The notes under the pieces were generated by a model, which worked only from the letters and a program-made list of their open reading frames with translations, searched no databases and was not told where the DNA came from. A DNA stretch of 64,000 nt, taken from contig JBHGNT010000002.1 of assembly GCA_043228905.1 (NCBI GenBank), positions 20,088,001 to 20,152,000 of the forward strand, in the 5' to 3' direction. This DNA is from Azolla caroliniana (lineage: Eukaryota > Polypodiophyta). The position numbers and the translations under genes were made by a program. This document shows positions 9,823 through 21,002 of this stretch, one piece after another. Every line of letters starts with the position of its first letter. Position 1 is the first letter of the stretch.

Positions 9823-12664
9823 GTATAATGTGTGAAGCGTGAGCCACCACATTTGTCCCATGTCATGATACATTGGCGTTGCAAAAAGGCCTTATTTACA
9901 GAGGAATCTAGTGACGCATCATGAAGCAAGTGTCTTGCATCCCATCTACCAAACCATTTTTCTAAATCTTGCATCCAACCGGAACACAAAATTTTGCTTT
10001 TATGCGTCTTTTGGATCTTTTTGCTTGCTTCCCATTGCAATTCTAGGAAGTCGATGTGACGAGCTTTTTTGAACCTTAATCATGTATTCAACAACCCTTT
10101 CCATGGCCATGATCTCAATGGGAAGTGATCCCGTCTCAAGGCGGAGGAGGGCGTAGGGGGTTTGTTTCTTAACTTGTAGAAACTTTGTAAGAATTTTTTT
10201 TTGGACATTTTCAAACTCTTTCCACGTAGATTTAGGGATGCTACTGCCCCATACTTCCACCCCATAGAGAAGAACCGGGGTCACCAAGGTGTCAAAAAGA
10301 TATTTCTTGAGGACCCAACACTTAATATCTCCAATATTGCATGTGCTCTCAAATGCATAATATGCTCGCTTACCCGCCTCTAAGCGGCGTGTAGCACATT
10401 CATTCCATTTATGATTTGAAGGAACTTCAATTCCAAGATTTTGAAGCTTTCCACACATTCAAGTGGCTCATTGTTGTACATAATGCATGGTTTATCTCTT
10501 TTTTTACTCTTCACAAGCATAATCTTTGTTTTAGAGCTATTGACACTTAATCTAGTATGCATGCAAAATTTTTCCAATGCCTTCATAAGCTTTTGTGCAT
10601 CTCTTGAAGTATTTGCAAAATGCATTACATCATCCGCCTATAACAAAAGCATAATCACAACATTCCCAATTGCAACTTCTTCAACACATTCTTCCTTTAC
10701 AAACTTGGTAACCATTTCTTCTAATTCATCAATGCATAGACCAAATAATGTTGGTGAGAGTGGGCATCCTTGCTTAACACCAATAGTACTATTGAAAAAA
10801 TCTGAAAGTCTATCTCTCATATGCACACAACATATAACCTTCTCATATTTTCAGGAAATTGCAAGCAGATATTCACTTGACACTTCAAGTTCTTCCATCT
10901 GCCTCCAAAGATGCTCACGAGGTACCATATCAAAAGCTTTCTTGATGTCTACAAAGCAACAATATAAACCTTTACCTCTAAGGTGATTTTCATCCATTAA
11001 TACTCGAAGAGTGACAAGATGATCAATGGTGCTATGGTGTTTTTGAAAACCAGCTTCTCCATAAGCTCTCTTACCATTTTTTTCGGCCTATACACTTATC
11101 TTTGATTCCATTATACATCCAAATAGTTTTGCCATTAATGAGCCAACCATGATGGTTCGATAGTTGTTTACATTATTTACATCTCTGCCTTTATGTAAAG
11201 GTTTGATCCAATTTGTAGTCCAATCATATGGCATACCATGTTGCAATGCATCATTAAACATATCGCATATCCATATATGTGCTTCCTTTCCCGTCCATTT
11301 GAGCATTTAAACTTTTATACATTGAAGATCGCTTGCCTTTCAAGAGGCCAATTTCTTAAGTCCTATGCATATATCTTCAATTGTAAAGAAGGGAGACATA
11401 TGTGAAAGAGAACCATAACACATCATCTTTCCGGCAAGAGATAACTCATATAAATTCTTACAATGCATAGACAAGTCATGAAGAGTTAAGTCACCATAAC
11501 TCTCAACACGTTTCCCCTTTAGATTTCCCCAAAATTTAGCACATGCATGTGCTTTCTCTTGCGTTTGGAGAAGTTGTTGAGTAACTTCCCATATTCGTCT
11601 CTTTCTTTGAATAAGCCTTTTACAGTCATGCAAAATGCTTTTGGTAATTTTCTTTATACTTAACTACATCCAAAACCATAAGGCACTTTCGAGCTTCATG
11701 ACATTCTTTATCAAACCATTTTTTCTTACATTTCTTGGTGCATTTCCATGATGTGCGGTTGGTCGAAAAACATTTCTTTGTACAAGAGAGAATGACATTC
11801 TTAAAAGCTTCCCATTTGCATTCTAATGTGGCACCATGTTGTGTCTTTGTCATTTGTAACATATCCTCAACCATCTTGGAATACATGGGTGCTCGCTTAA
11901 GATTCATGCTCAAGTGCGTTTGTTTACTATCTTCAATGACCTTCTCGCAATCAAACCTATGCATACATTTGAGATCAATACATAAATTCCTATGATCGGA
12001 TTCCGGTGTCCATTCCCCTAGTGGGAATTTATGTATACGATCCAAAATACCTTCGGAAAGTAGCACATAGTCAATCACACTATTTCCATTGTGTTTTCTA
12101 CATTTAAAGCCGTTAGTATTGGGCCATAAGGAAACACCATTTGCAATAAGCAATCTGGTACTATTGCACATTTGTAGGAGTAGTTTCCCAAATTGGTCCG
12201 GATCTTTTTCATCGCTAGAAGATCGACTATACATTTGCATATCCTCTTGCATCCTCGAGATATGTGGCATGAAAGATTCTTGTGAATCAAGTTGGAAACT
12301 TCTTGTACGAGCATTCATGTCACGAAGGACAATAACTTCCCCTTTGGATTTGAAATAAACAATATCATCTTCTATGTTCATCATTTTTTATGATTGACAC
12401 ATATTTCTCTATTTCCTTCTTAATCAAACATGCCACCCCTCCTTGTCCTCTTCTTTGTCTTGGATTTTTCTCCCATATCAAAGAGTGTACATTATAGTTT
12501 CCCAAACCTTGAATCCTTTCAGTATCATGCTCCCATGTTTCAACAAGAAGTGTGATATCCGAGTCATCGATGAACTCCTCTATGCCGAATCCCTCATTCC
12601 ATGGGTATCCATTGTAATTCCAAAAACATAGTTGTAAAAGAGGTGGTTTAGTCTCATAGGTCAC
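9823..12664 (-). pseudogene. LINE ORF2: endonuclease and reverse transcriptase
   Basis: The N-terminal part (12664 to about 11700) is an apurinic-type endonuclease: FWNYNG near the start, then LLVETW, GGVACL, RDMNART, SVIDYVLL and PESDHR. Reverse transcriptase follows: NYRTIMVGSLMAKLF near 11160, FVDIKKAFDMVPREHLW near 10930 with its catalytic Asp, and GVKQGCPLSPTLFG near 10770. The YADD box near 10630-10641 has its Tyr codon changed to TAG. After RT comes a thumb-like segment (SVNSSKTKIMLV) and a region that runs into copia A at 9823. Several other breaks (near 12365-12384, 11626, 11310) show it is dead. A live protein would perform target-primed reverse transcription. Confidence 0.9.
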
Positions 12665-12670
12665 GTGTCC

Positions 12671-13549
12671 CTATTTGCCTACATTTCCATCTTTAAGCAC
12701 ATCCTTAACCTTATTTTTCAATCTTTCTTCATATGCTTTACGATGGGCATTTTGTAGTGAGATAGTACGATCTTCACTCACAAAGCATTGCGTACCTTTG
12801 AGGTATACCCAACTATTTTCGAGTATGATCCGCCGCTTTGTATCATCCGTCATTGCACATACAATGGGCCTTTCTTTGGAGCGAGTAACACCATGTTTCC
12901 CAACTCGGTGTGCCCCATATACATTCACATCTGACATCCCATAATGCAGCTAAAAAAATTCACCAATGGCCTTTCCAAGGGAAGCGGGTGTTTCCATACT
13001 CTCCTCTTTAATCCCACGGATAACAATGTTCTTTGATCTTCGTTCACGCTCTTTCAATTCTCGGGCATCTATGCTTTCTATATTCTTCTCTTGATGCATC
13101 ACATGCATGTTAGATGAGTTTGATACCCCATCCCCACCACATACTTCGGCCCATGATTTCGTTGTACATACATTTTTCATCTCACTTACGTCCCGCCTCA
13201 TCGTGTCTAATTTTTCTTCTTTTAATGCTTCCTTTAACTCAATCTTATTAAGGCACTCATTTGTTTCGAAAGAAGCTTTTTTACATTCTTGAATCTCTTC
13301 TTCAAGTTTTGCAACCACTTTCTTAAGAATTTCATTCTCGATGACAATAGTTTAGAGCTTAACATTGTCTTTCATTAACATCCTAATCTCTTCACCTTGC
13401 TTGTTTATGGTTTCTTGAAGAGAAATCAAGTGACTCATAAGCATTTTGTCCATTGTGTTTATTGCATTGGAATCAACATTTGTTGGTGATTTTGGTTCAT
13501 TATCAATCATACTCCCAAACTTTGAGGCGGCCTTATGAGTGTGTGTCAT
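12671..13549 (-). pseudogene. LINE ORF1, coiled coil plus RRM-like nucleic-acid-binding domain
   Basis: ATG at 13549 opens a frame of about 293 codons ending just before ORF2. The middle (about 13318-13190) is a heptad-rich acidic/basic helix (VVAKLEEEIQECKK...IELKEALKEEKLD), predicted coiled coil. Then comes KERERRSKNIVIRGIKEE, which resembles the RNP core of L1-type ORF1 RRM domains, followed by DVNVYGAHRVGKHG and KERPIVCAMTDDTKRRIIL, the usual C-terminal pattern. In-frame stops occur near 13352 and 12947. No CCHC knuckle, found in many plant L1 ORF1 proteins, is visible. Assignment rests on motif resemblance and position. Confidence 0.7.
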
Positions 13550-13786
13550 TGTAGGACCAAACCCTACGAGAAGAGACAGAGGGAGAGAGAAAATGTACCT
13601 TTCACTTGATTTAGAGCTTCAAAATCTACCTTGCGTTTGACGAGTTGTGGGGCAAAGATGGATGTGGACGAAAATGCTCATAACTTCTCGCCACTATAAC
13701 GGAATTCAGTAAATGAACATTCTTTAGAAAGCTCTTTGAAAGAGCTTTCCAATGAGCTGTAGAATGTAAAAAATGATGTCTGGAGT

Positions 13787-13790
<4 letters not shown>

Positions 13791-13820
<30 letters not shown>

Positions 13821-14043
13821 GCAAAAGTTGCTTCTGTTGTAACCGCCGGTTGGCGAAGACAGGAGCTCAAGGTCGTTGCCTCAGAGTCTAACATTGTAGT
13901 ACCTCTCCTCATAGTGATCCTCTGTTTGGAGTTTGAGAACATCCGGTCCCGTCTTGTTTGACTGTGTAAGTGCATATATTCATTTCTTGTTAATCTTCCA
14001 TTGGTATTTGAAACTCGGTTGTGGCCGAGCGCAATTCTCGACA
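13791..14043 (+). repeat. 5' LTR of copia C, truncated by the LINE
   Basis: The segment from the (GA)n tract to ctcgaca (14043) matches 19255-19549 of C's 3' LTR (ttgcaaaagttgcttct, ccgccggttg, tgtggccgag). The upstream part of the LTR is missing here, which fits the LINE having inserted at the (GA)n tract with the rest lying left of the window. Confidence 0.8.
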
Positions 14044-14046
14044 AAT

Positions 14047-14058
14047 TGTTATCAGAGC
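14047..14058 (+). other. Primer binding site of copia C
   Basis: TGTTATCAGAGC, one mismatch from the initiator tRNA-Met complement, three bases downstream of the LTR. Confidence 0.85.
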
Positions 14059-14090
14059 TTGTGTTATAAGCTTCAAACAAAAGAAAGAAA

Positions 14091-14925
14091 ATGGAAGAGT
14101 CATTCAGTGGCATGTTCAAGCTCAACGGCTCCAACTATTCAGTGTGGAAGTCGAAGATGAGGGACATGTTAGTGGTCAAAGATCTCTGGTTGCTAGTACA
14201 ATTTGGTGATAAAAGACCGGACAAGATTGATGTCGCAACCTGGGAGGTGATGCATATGAAGACAACGACATACATAAGATGCTTCATCAAAATGAGCATA
14301 TACAATAACTTCAATGAAGAGAACAAGGCCAATGAGCTCAGTGAAAAGATTGGCACGATGTTGGAGAACAAGAATTTCATAAATCGAGTCTTAGTATTTC
14401 AGAAGATAGTTAGGTTGAGATATCAAGATGACTCCAGCATGGCAGAGCATATGAATGCTTTCTAGGTTTTGATAAGCCAGACGACCTCACTAGAAGTACT
14501 CTGGCCGACGAGGTACTTGCTTTGTTGTTGCTTAGATCTCATATGGATAGTTGAGAGACACTAGTTGTTACGTTAGGCAAAACCGGACCGGAAGGGAAGC
14601 ACTTATCCCTGGCGAGAGTAAAGTCGAGCTTGCTAAATGAAGAAGCTCACCAGAAGGAAATTGGTCACGGAAGATGACAATAGCTAGGGAAGAGGTCGGA
14701 ATTGAGGTTCCCAGAACCGGGAGAAGTCGGGGATGAGGTCGAAGTCAAGGGGGTGACCCACCTGCTTTTATTGCAGAAAAATGGGGCACTTTCAAATGAA
14801 TTGTCAACCGTTCAGGAAAGTCAAAGGGAGAGCCCACGGTTTAGAACCGAAGAAGATTCCGAAAAGGAGAAGAACGTCGACAATCGTGACAAGCGAAGAG
14901 AAACTGCTGCTAATCACGGAGGAGA
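14091..14925 (+). pseudogene. Copia C gag
   Basis: ATG at 14091 begins MEESFSGMFKLNGSNYSVWK. The first 124 codons are open and include WEVMHMKTTTYIRCF and VRLRYQDDSSMAEHM, then TAG at 14463. Later segments show CFYCRKMGHFQMNCQ-like zinc knuckle coding near 14760-14810 in a shifted frame, followed by the linker to protease. It is orthologous in layout to gag of element A, but diverged and broken. Confidence 0.85.
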
Positions 14926-16200
14926 GTGAGTTGCACTTTGTCAACGATGAATCAACATGGGTGGTCGACTCCGGAGCGTCGTTCCATCTAACCCCTGACC
15001 AGGAGTGCTTCTCATCCTACAGAGTTGGAGATCATGACTATGTAAGGATGGGGAATGAAGAAGCATGCCGAATTGTCGGCATAGGAGATGTGTGTCTGAC
15101 AACGTCAATCAGGTGCAAGCTACTGTTGAAAGATGTCTGACACATTCCTGAGGTTCGACTAAACCTGATATCAATTGGTTGGCTAGATGATGAAGGATAC
15201 ACTAGTAGCATCCAGAATGGCAAAATGAAGTTTTGGAGAGGAATCTTGATCGTGGCCTGAGCCCGGAAGATCAACACATTGTACCTGATGCATGGCTGGA
15301 TATGCCGAGAGGAAGTGAACATGGCATCCAACACTTCCGGTGAGTTGTGGCACAAGAGGTTGTGCCGCATGAGCCAGAAAGGGATGAGAAGACTTGCCAA
15401 TGACAACCTCATTCCGGAGGTAGAGAACATGCAACTTGAGAAGTACACCGATTGTTTGGCTAGTAAGCAGAACCGAACGTCTTTCCGATTGAGATCGCCG
15501 ATGAGACGGAAGGCACCGCTTGAGCTCATGCATACCGAGGTATGCTCTGTGGACACGAAGTCACATTTCGGATCACAATACTTCTTGACATTCATAGATG
15601 ACCACAACCGGATGTTGTGGGTATCCACGCTGAAGACAAAGGACCAGGTATTATAAGTCTTCAAGGAGTTCCATGCAAGAGTAAGGAGAGAAACCGGCCG
15701 GAAGCCAAAGGCGGTTCGAGCAGACAACAGAAGCGAATACCGGGGGTAGTTCGAGGAGTACTGTCGGTCGAAGGCAATTAGGCGCAAATTCACTGTGCCG
15801 AAAACACCGGAGCTTAATGGACTGGCCAAGAGAATGAACCGGATCGTAATGGAGAGAGTTTGGAGTATGCTTGCACATGCCAAGTTGTCCAAGACATTTT
15901 GGGCCAAGGCACTAATGACGACGACGTACATGATAAACAGATCACCCTCAATGCCCTTGGACAGAGACACACCACAGAAAGTATGGACCGGTAAAGATGT
16001 TTCTTACCGACATCTAAAAGTGTTTGGTTGTCTCGCTTACGCAGATCGCAAAAGATAAATGGGGAAAACTGGACCCGAAAACTCGGCCATGTATATTCCT
16101 TAGATACGGTGATGATGAGTTCGGCTACTGGTTGTGGCGCCTAGCCGAAAAGAAAGTGATCCGGAGTAGGGAGACATAGTCTTTATGGAAGACAAGACCA
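14925..16200 (+). pseudogene. Copia C protease and integrase
   Basis: The protease motif WVVDSGASFHLTPD is intact near 14960. GAG-pre-integrase (ELWHKRLCRMSQKGMRRL) follows near 15345. Integrase shows SQYFLTFIDDHNRMLWV near 15575, then breaks (TAA at 15655, TAG at 15747) and NGLAKRMNRIVMERV near 15820-15860. Another shift occurs near 16045. Parts after KVFGCLAYA are fragmentary. The array of stops excludes function. Confidence 0.85.
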
Positions 16201-16390
16201 TCGCCGACTGGGAATCAGAGAAGAAGATATTATCCTCCGGGTCAACCGACAAAGATCAGTTGGAAGATGCAAGGATTCAGTTGGTCGGAAGTCAGATGTT
16301 AGCCGAAGACCATAGTGAACCTGCCGGATTTGGACAAAGAACCAAACCGTCAAAGAAGGATCGGTTGTTGTAACCGGACAAGACCCCAAA

Positions 16391-18092
16391 TTGGATTTGG
16401 ATGAAGAATTGACTGAAGAACCGGTGGCCGAAAGTCAAGGATGTAGATACCCTCTAAGAGAGAGAAGAGGCCCTCGGAGATTTCTAGATGTAGAGCATGT
16501 TTTACTGACTTACGAGGGGGAGCTAGAAAGCTTCGAAGAAGCAAAGAAAGACACCCACAACCGCAAGTGGTTAAGTGACATGCAGGATGGGATGGATTAC
16601 CTGCATGAGAACCACAGATATGAACTAATGGAGCTGCCGAAAGGAAAGCGAGCGCTCCGGAATAAGTGGGCGTACAAGCTGAAACCGAGAGACTCCGGAA
16701 ATCCACCGAGGTACAAAGCCCACATTGTGGTGAAGGCCTTCCAAGAAAACAAAGGAGTGGATTTCGATGACATCTTTGCCCTGGTAGTGAAAATGACATC
16801 CATCCGGATTGTGTTGAGCATAGCGGCAAGCATGGACCTCGAGGTCGAGCAACTAGACATCAAGACAACATTCATACACCGTGACCTCGAGGAGAAGATC
16901 TACATGCAGCAGCCGAGGGGATTTGTCAAGAAAGGGAAGGAGAACCTGGTGTGTTGGTTGAAGATGAGCTTATACGAACTAAAGCAAGATCCCCGACAAT
17001 GGTACCAAAAGTTCGACTCCTTCATGACCAACCAAGGATACCACAAGACTTAGGCCGACAACTGCATGTTCGTGAAGAAGTTTGATAGAGGAGATTTTCT
17101 AATACTCTTGCTGTACGTGGATGACATGCTGATTGTCGGACCGGGTTGCACCAAAATCAGAATGTTGAAGAAGACCTTGAACCGGTCCTTTTCAATGAAA
17201 GATTTGGGTCCGGTGAGACAGATATTGGGGATGCACATAGTCCGGTACCGGATGAAGAAGCTATTGTGGCTATCATAGGAGAAGTACGTGACGAAGGTGC
17301 TCCAACAGTTCAACATGACGGATGTGAAGTTGGTCGGGTTGACACTTCTAGAAAACTACAAGTTGTTCGGAAAACAAAGCCCGAAGACAAAGGCGGAGAA
17401 AGTGGAGATGACGAAGGTACCATATGCCTCAGCAGTCGGAAGTCTAATGTATTGTATGGTGTGTACCCGACCAGACATCGGATATGCAATCGGAGTGGTC
17501 AGATGGTTCATGAGAAATCCGGGAAGAGAGCATTGGGCCTCCGTCAAGTGGATCCTCCGGTACTGAAAGGCACCTCGAACATGTGCCTCTAGTTTGGCTC
17601 CGGTAAACCCCTATTGGCAGGCTTTACGGATTTAGATGTATGTCGGTTGATGTAGATACCAGTCAGTCCACATCCGGATACATCATGACCTATGCAGGGG
17701 GAGCAATATCATGGTAGTCAAGACTGCAAAAATCGATGGCATTGTCGACAATGGAAGCGGAATACATGGCGGCTATAGAAGCCGACAAGGAAGTAATCTG
17801 GATGAAGGACTTCATCGGAGAGTTAGGGATCCGGCATGAGGAATTCTTGCTCTACTATGACAGTCAAAGTGCCATCCACCTCGCGAAGAATGTGGCCTAC
17901 CATTCCCGGACCAAGCACATCCAAAGGAGATATCACTGTCTCCGGGAGAAGGTAGAAGACAAAGAATTTGCAATGATGAAGATTCATATGGAGGAGAACG
18001 GGTCGGACATGCTAACCAAGGTACTGCCAACCGACAAGCTGGACACATGTCGGAGACGAATCGGATTGATGAGACATCCCATGTCAGAGTGA
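16391..18092 (+). pseudogene. Copia C reverse transcriptase and RNase H
   Basis: Reverse transcriptase runs from 16391 with NKWAYKLKPRDSG and QLDIKTTFIHRDL to a TAG at 17051. It continues with LLLYVDDMLIVG near 17110 (catalytic aspartates present) and SAVGSLMYCMVCTRPDIGYA near 17420. RNase H covers about 17590-18092 (TMEAEYMAAIEADKE, YDSQSAIHLAKNVAYH, TKHIQRRYHCLRE) and ends at the stop just before the polypurine tract. Stops lie at 17051, 17276 and 17564. Confidence 0.88.
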
Positions 18093-18102
18093 AGGGGGAG
18101 TT

Positions 18103-19222
18103 TGTTGGGAAACTGGTGTCGTGCCTTTCAGCGTCGGATCGTTGCGTGAGTCGGGTGGGAACCGTCGGGGTTTTGGATGAGGAGGAAGAATTCGAGACGA
18201 GTTTAGTTATGAATATGAATCAATTATAAGAAAGAGAGATTGAAACTTGTGAATCCCACAAGTATATTGTATTAGATTAATCAATATTAAGATAAGAATA
18301 TGAATTTAGATTGAAACATAAGGATATAGAAACCTCGTGAATCCCACGAGTATAGTTTATTTATTTTATTAATATTTAAAACCCTAATAATAAATTAGAA
18401 TAGATTGAAAGAGAAAGATATAGGAAACTTGTGAATCCCACAAGAATAATTTATTTTATTAATCATTATTTTTGAACCCTAATGATTTTTCATCCATAAT
18501 TTTCTCCCCCTTTATTACATTGTGCTCCCCATCCTTATATAGTGATGAGAGAGTCTTAGCAATCCATGTTTTTTCTCTAACTATGGACTCCATGCTTTCT
18601 CTATTATAGACTATATGCTTTTTCTAACATGTTTTTTCTAACCTCATGCATTTTTTATTGACTATAGTGTTTATGCATGCTAGATGTGCATGCATAGCTT
18701 TTTTCTATCACGCGTTTTTCTTCTAAGTAAAGCTTTTTCCTAGAAAATATGCATGAAAAAACATTTCTATGTGGGATATCTACTTTTCTAAGATTTATGA
18801 CATGTTAGTGTACTGGTAAGGCTTCAAATTATTAACATGGAGGTACAAGGTTTGAATCTTGCCCTATGCATATAATATGTATTTTGATATTTTCATCGTT
18901 TTCTTCATATTTATTAAATCGAGTACTTTATGCGTTTTTCACGTAGTGTATGAAATACACTACGACACCGGTTCCTCCGGATGGATCTGGATGAGAACCA
19001 GATAAGCCCATATCGGATTAGTCGAAGGAAAGAACTAGATCGAGCGGTATTCGGAAACCGGATCGGATGGATCCGGAAGGTACCCGACTGGACACATTAG
19101 TAAATATGTTTTGATGTGACTGTTGAGGTAATATTTGTAAATAGCCCCAAAGTTATATAAGTATAACTAGGGCAATAACTGTGTTTGTGTTTTTATTGTG
19201 TGTTGTACAGAGAAGAAGAGAG

Positions 19223-19292
<70 letters not shown>

Positions 19293-19549
19293 GCAAAAGT
19301 TGCTTCTTTTGTAACCGCCGGTTGACGAAGACAGAGCTCGAGGTCATTGCCTCGTAGTGTCACATTGTAGTACCTCTCCCCATAGTGATCCCATTCGGAG
19401 TCTAAGAACTCCCGTGGTTTTGCCTATAGAGGTTTTCCACGTAAAAATCCGATGTCGTCTCGTTTGATTGTGTAAGTGCATTGATTCATTTCATGTTAAT
19501 CTTCCATTGGTATTTGAAACTCAGTTGTGGCCGAGCACGATTCTCGACA
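18103..19549 (+). repeat. 3' LTR of copia C, split by an 851-bp insert
   Basis: The polypurine tract gaagggggagtt (18091-18102) precedes TGTTGGGAAACTGG. The LTR continues at 18968 (ccggttcctccggatgg, the U3 motif of this family) and ends ctcgaca at 19549. Without the insert it is about 596 bp. It contains (GT)n and (GA)n tracts at 19224-19289 and shares long stretches with the LTRs at 26071-26604 and 26978-27434. Confidence 0.85.
18117..18967. mobile_element. 851-bp LTR-like insert within the 3' LTR of C
   Basis: The ends are TGTCGTGCC and ACTACGACA (TGTCGT/ACGACA inverted). The flanks are ctgg on the left and ccgg on the right, which would be a 4-bp duplication if one C has become T. Inside are three diverged copies of a segment around 'gaa(a)cttgtgaatcccacaag' (18240-18460), AT-rich sequence, and a pol III B-box-like stretch near 18845-18875. 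It has no coding capacity. A solo LTR is the simplest reading. Confidence 0.55.
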
Positions 19550-19790
19550 CGTTACAATTTCAATTATTGATGACACTGAGTTACTTACATGATCTTCAAT
19601 AGATATTGCTTCAACAATTTTGAACTACGGTTTGGGACAAAAACATAAATCTTTTTTGAGAAAAGAAGTTATATGGAAGAATGGGTAAGGAGTGTAGTAT
19701 AGGCTAGGGAGAAATCCAGACTTAGGAACTTCATGTATATATCAGATAGGCAAATCACAAGAACAAGTTGAGAAAAAATGGTTAAATTAC

Positions 19791-20667
19791 TTCTTTTAGT
19801 ACAATGTGAAATTTGGCAGAACCTTACTCGTGTCTAAGAATATTCCAACTCCTGCAAGGTGTTTCAAGCATTCATTTGAAGGCATATTGGAAATGAATTT
19901 GGTCTTTCAAGGGACCAACCAAATATATTCTCTTCACATGGCTTTTACTACATGCAACACTACCAATAGGTCAATCATTGAAAGGAGATGTGGCAACTAG
20001 TCTTAGACCATGTTGTTATTGCGGTGACATGCAAGAAACTACCAAGCATGCTCTTTGGTCATGCTCACTAGCCCAACAGGTATGGAATAAAGTTCTCTCT
20101 TTATTCCTGACAATTAATGCAGGATGCCTCTTCTCCTGGGGATCAACGGTATGGGGGGTTCTCCATTTCAGTCTCCTGTTGTATGAAGTAGATGATGCTC
20201 CAAAGGCTATGATAGTCATCAACAAACATCTAATTACGGTTTCCCCTTTTCAGCAACCTCACAAGAAAATGCGTGCAACCCATGTATGGAAAATCATATC
20301 TACGGTTACATTATGGATATTATGGAAGTATCATTGTAAAAGACGATATGATTCAATAATTCCTCTTCTCTCAGATATATTGCCGGAATTATGGGGGAGC
20401 TTATTGATGGTTGTGTGGGGGCACTATGAGAATATGCCAAGCTCTTCAGAGGTTGTCTGAAGAAAAGGAAAAAATTATTGCAATTATGGAGGAAGTTGCC
20501 TCTGTTCATAGTCTCCTCTCATGGACCGTTATGGAAATATCATCACCCCTAGTCCTTGCCCTGACAATTTCTTTTGTATATAATACTCTCTAATTTTCCA
20601 TTTTTGTAGCCCTCCGGCGCTTTTCTTAATACTAATGAAGGAAATCTTTTTGAAAAAAAAAAAAAGA
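19791..20667 (+). mobile_element. LINE 3'-end insertion in an array spacer
   Basis: A 5'-truncated LINE of 877 bp ends in a poly(A) tract (about 20654-20665) and is flanked by a perfect 10-bp duplication, gttaaattac at 19781-19790 and 20668-20677. The empty target (gggttaaattaccagagag) is present in sister units near 21740 and 22116. The plus-strand frame encodes a zf-RVT-type zinc motif CCYCGDMQETTKHALWSC and later VTLWILWKYHCKRRYD, typical of the C-terminus of plant LINE ORF2. Confidence 0.88.
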
Positions 20668-20733
20668 GTTAAATTACTAGAGAGAGTTTAGAACATGGTT
20701 GAGTAGTACCAAGGTTTCCTAATTGTGTAGTGT

Positions 20734-20782
20734 GCTTGTAGCTCTGTTGGTTAGAGTGTTGGTCTTATGAGCCAAAAGTCCA
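20734..20782 (+). pseudogene. Truncated tRNA-like copy
   Basis: Carries the D arm and anticodon arm (tgtagctctgttggttagag, then cttatgagcc) but lacks the first acceptor bases and the whole T arm, the sequence changing to spacer at about 20780. Confidence 0.7.
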
Positions 20783-20849
20783 AAGAGAGTTTAGAACATG
20801 TTTGAGTAGTACCAAGGTTTCCTTGTGTAGTGTGCCAAAATGTAATAGA

Positions 20850-20923
20850 GGTTTTGTAGCTCAGTTGGTCAGAGTGTTGGTCTTATGAGCCGAAAGTCGT
20901 GGGTTTGAGCCCCACCAAGACCA
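20850..20923 (+). tRNA. tRNA-like gene, anticodon UAU (copy 1)
   Basis: 74 nt folding as a cloverleaf: acceptor GGTTTTG/CAAGACC with one G-U, D arm, anticodon loop CTTATGA (anticodon TAT, predicted Ile for AUA codons), five-base variable loop, T stem GTGGG/CCCAC. The T loop is TTTGAGC, not TTCGAGC, and the D arm has CAGAG for TAGAG, so it may be mildly degraded. No T4 terminator follows closely and no intron is present. Confidence 0.5.
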
Positions 20924-21002
20924 ATGTCAATTATTGATGACACTAAGTTAGTTACATTATCACAAAAATTTTGAACTATTATTTCAGACCAAATGTAACA
21001 GA

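Larger units (their letters stand above)
9823..13788 (-). mobile_element. L1-type LINE (5' part), interrupted by copia A, lying in an LTR of copia C
   Basis: The LINE reads leftward: a 5' leader (13788-13550), ORF1 (13549-12671), ORF2 (about 12664 to 9823), then copia A, then 136-1. Its 5' end abuts the (GA)n tract of C's 5' LTR at about 13790. Its 3' end and poly(A) are beyond the window. It is full-length at the 5' side but decayed: stops and frameshifts interrupt both ORFs. Copia A entered it later. The boundary with C's LTR is placed where sequence similarity to C's 3' LTR (19255-19300) begins, and is uncertain by a few bases because of the repeat. Confidence 0.8.
13791..19549 (+). mobile_element. 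Ty1/copia LTR retrotransposon C inserted in the tRNA array
   Basis: 5' LTR (truncated), primer site, gag, protease, integrase, reverse transcriptase, RNase H, polypurine tract and 3' LTR occur in copia order on the plus strand. The 3' LTR ends ctcgaca at 19549, and the next bases (cgttacaatttcaattattg) match the tandem-array spacer that directly follows the tRNA-like genes (for example 21881-21899). The left junction is outside the window because the LINE split the 5' LTR, so the duplication cannot be checked. The coding region has many stops and shifts and is older-looking than A. Confidence 0.85.
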
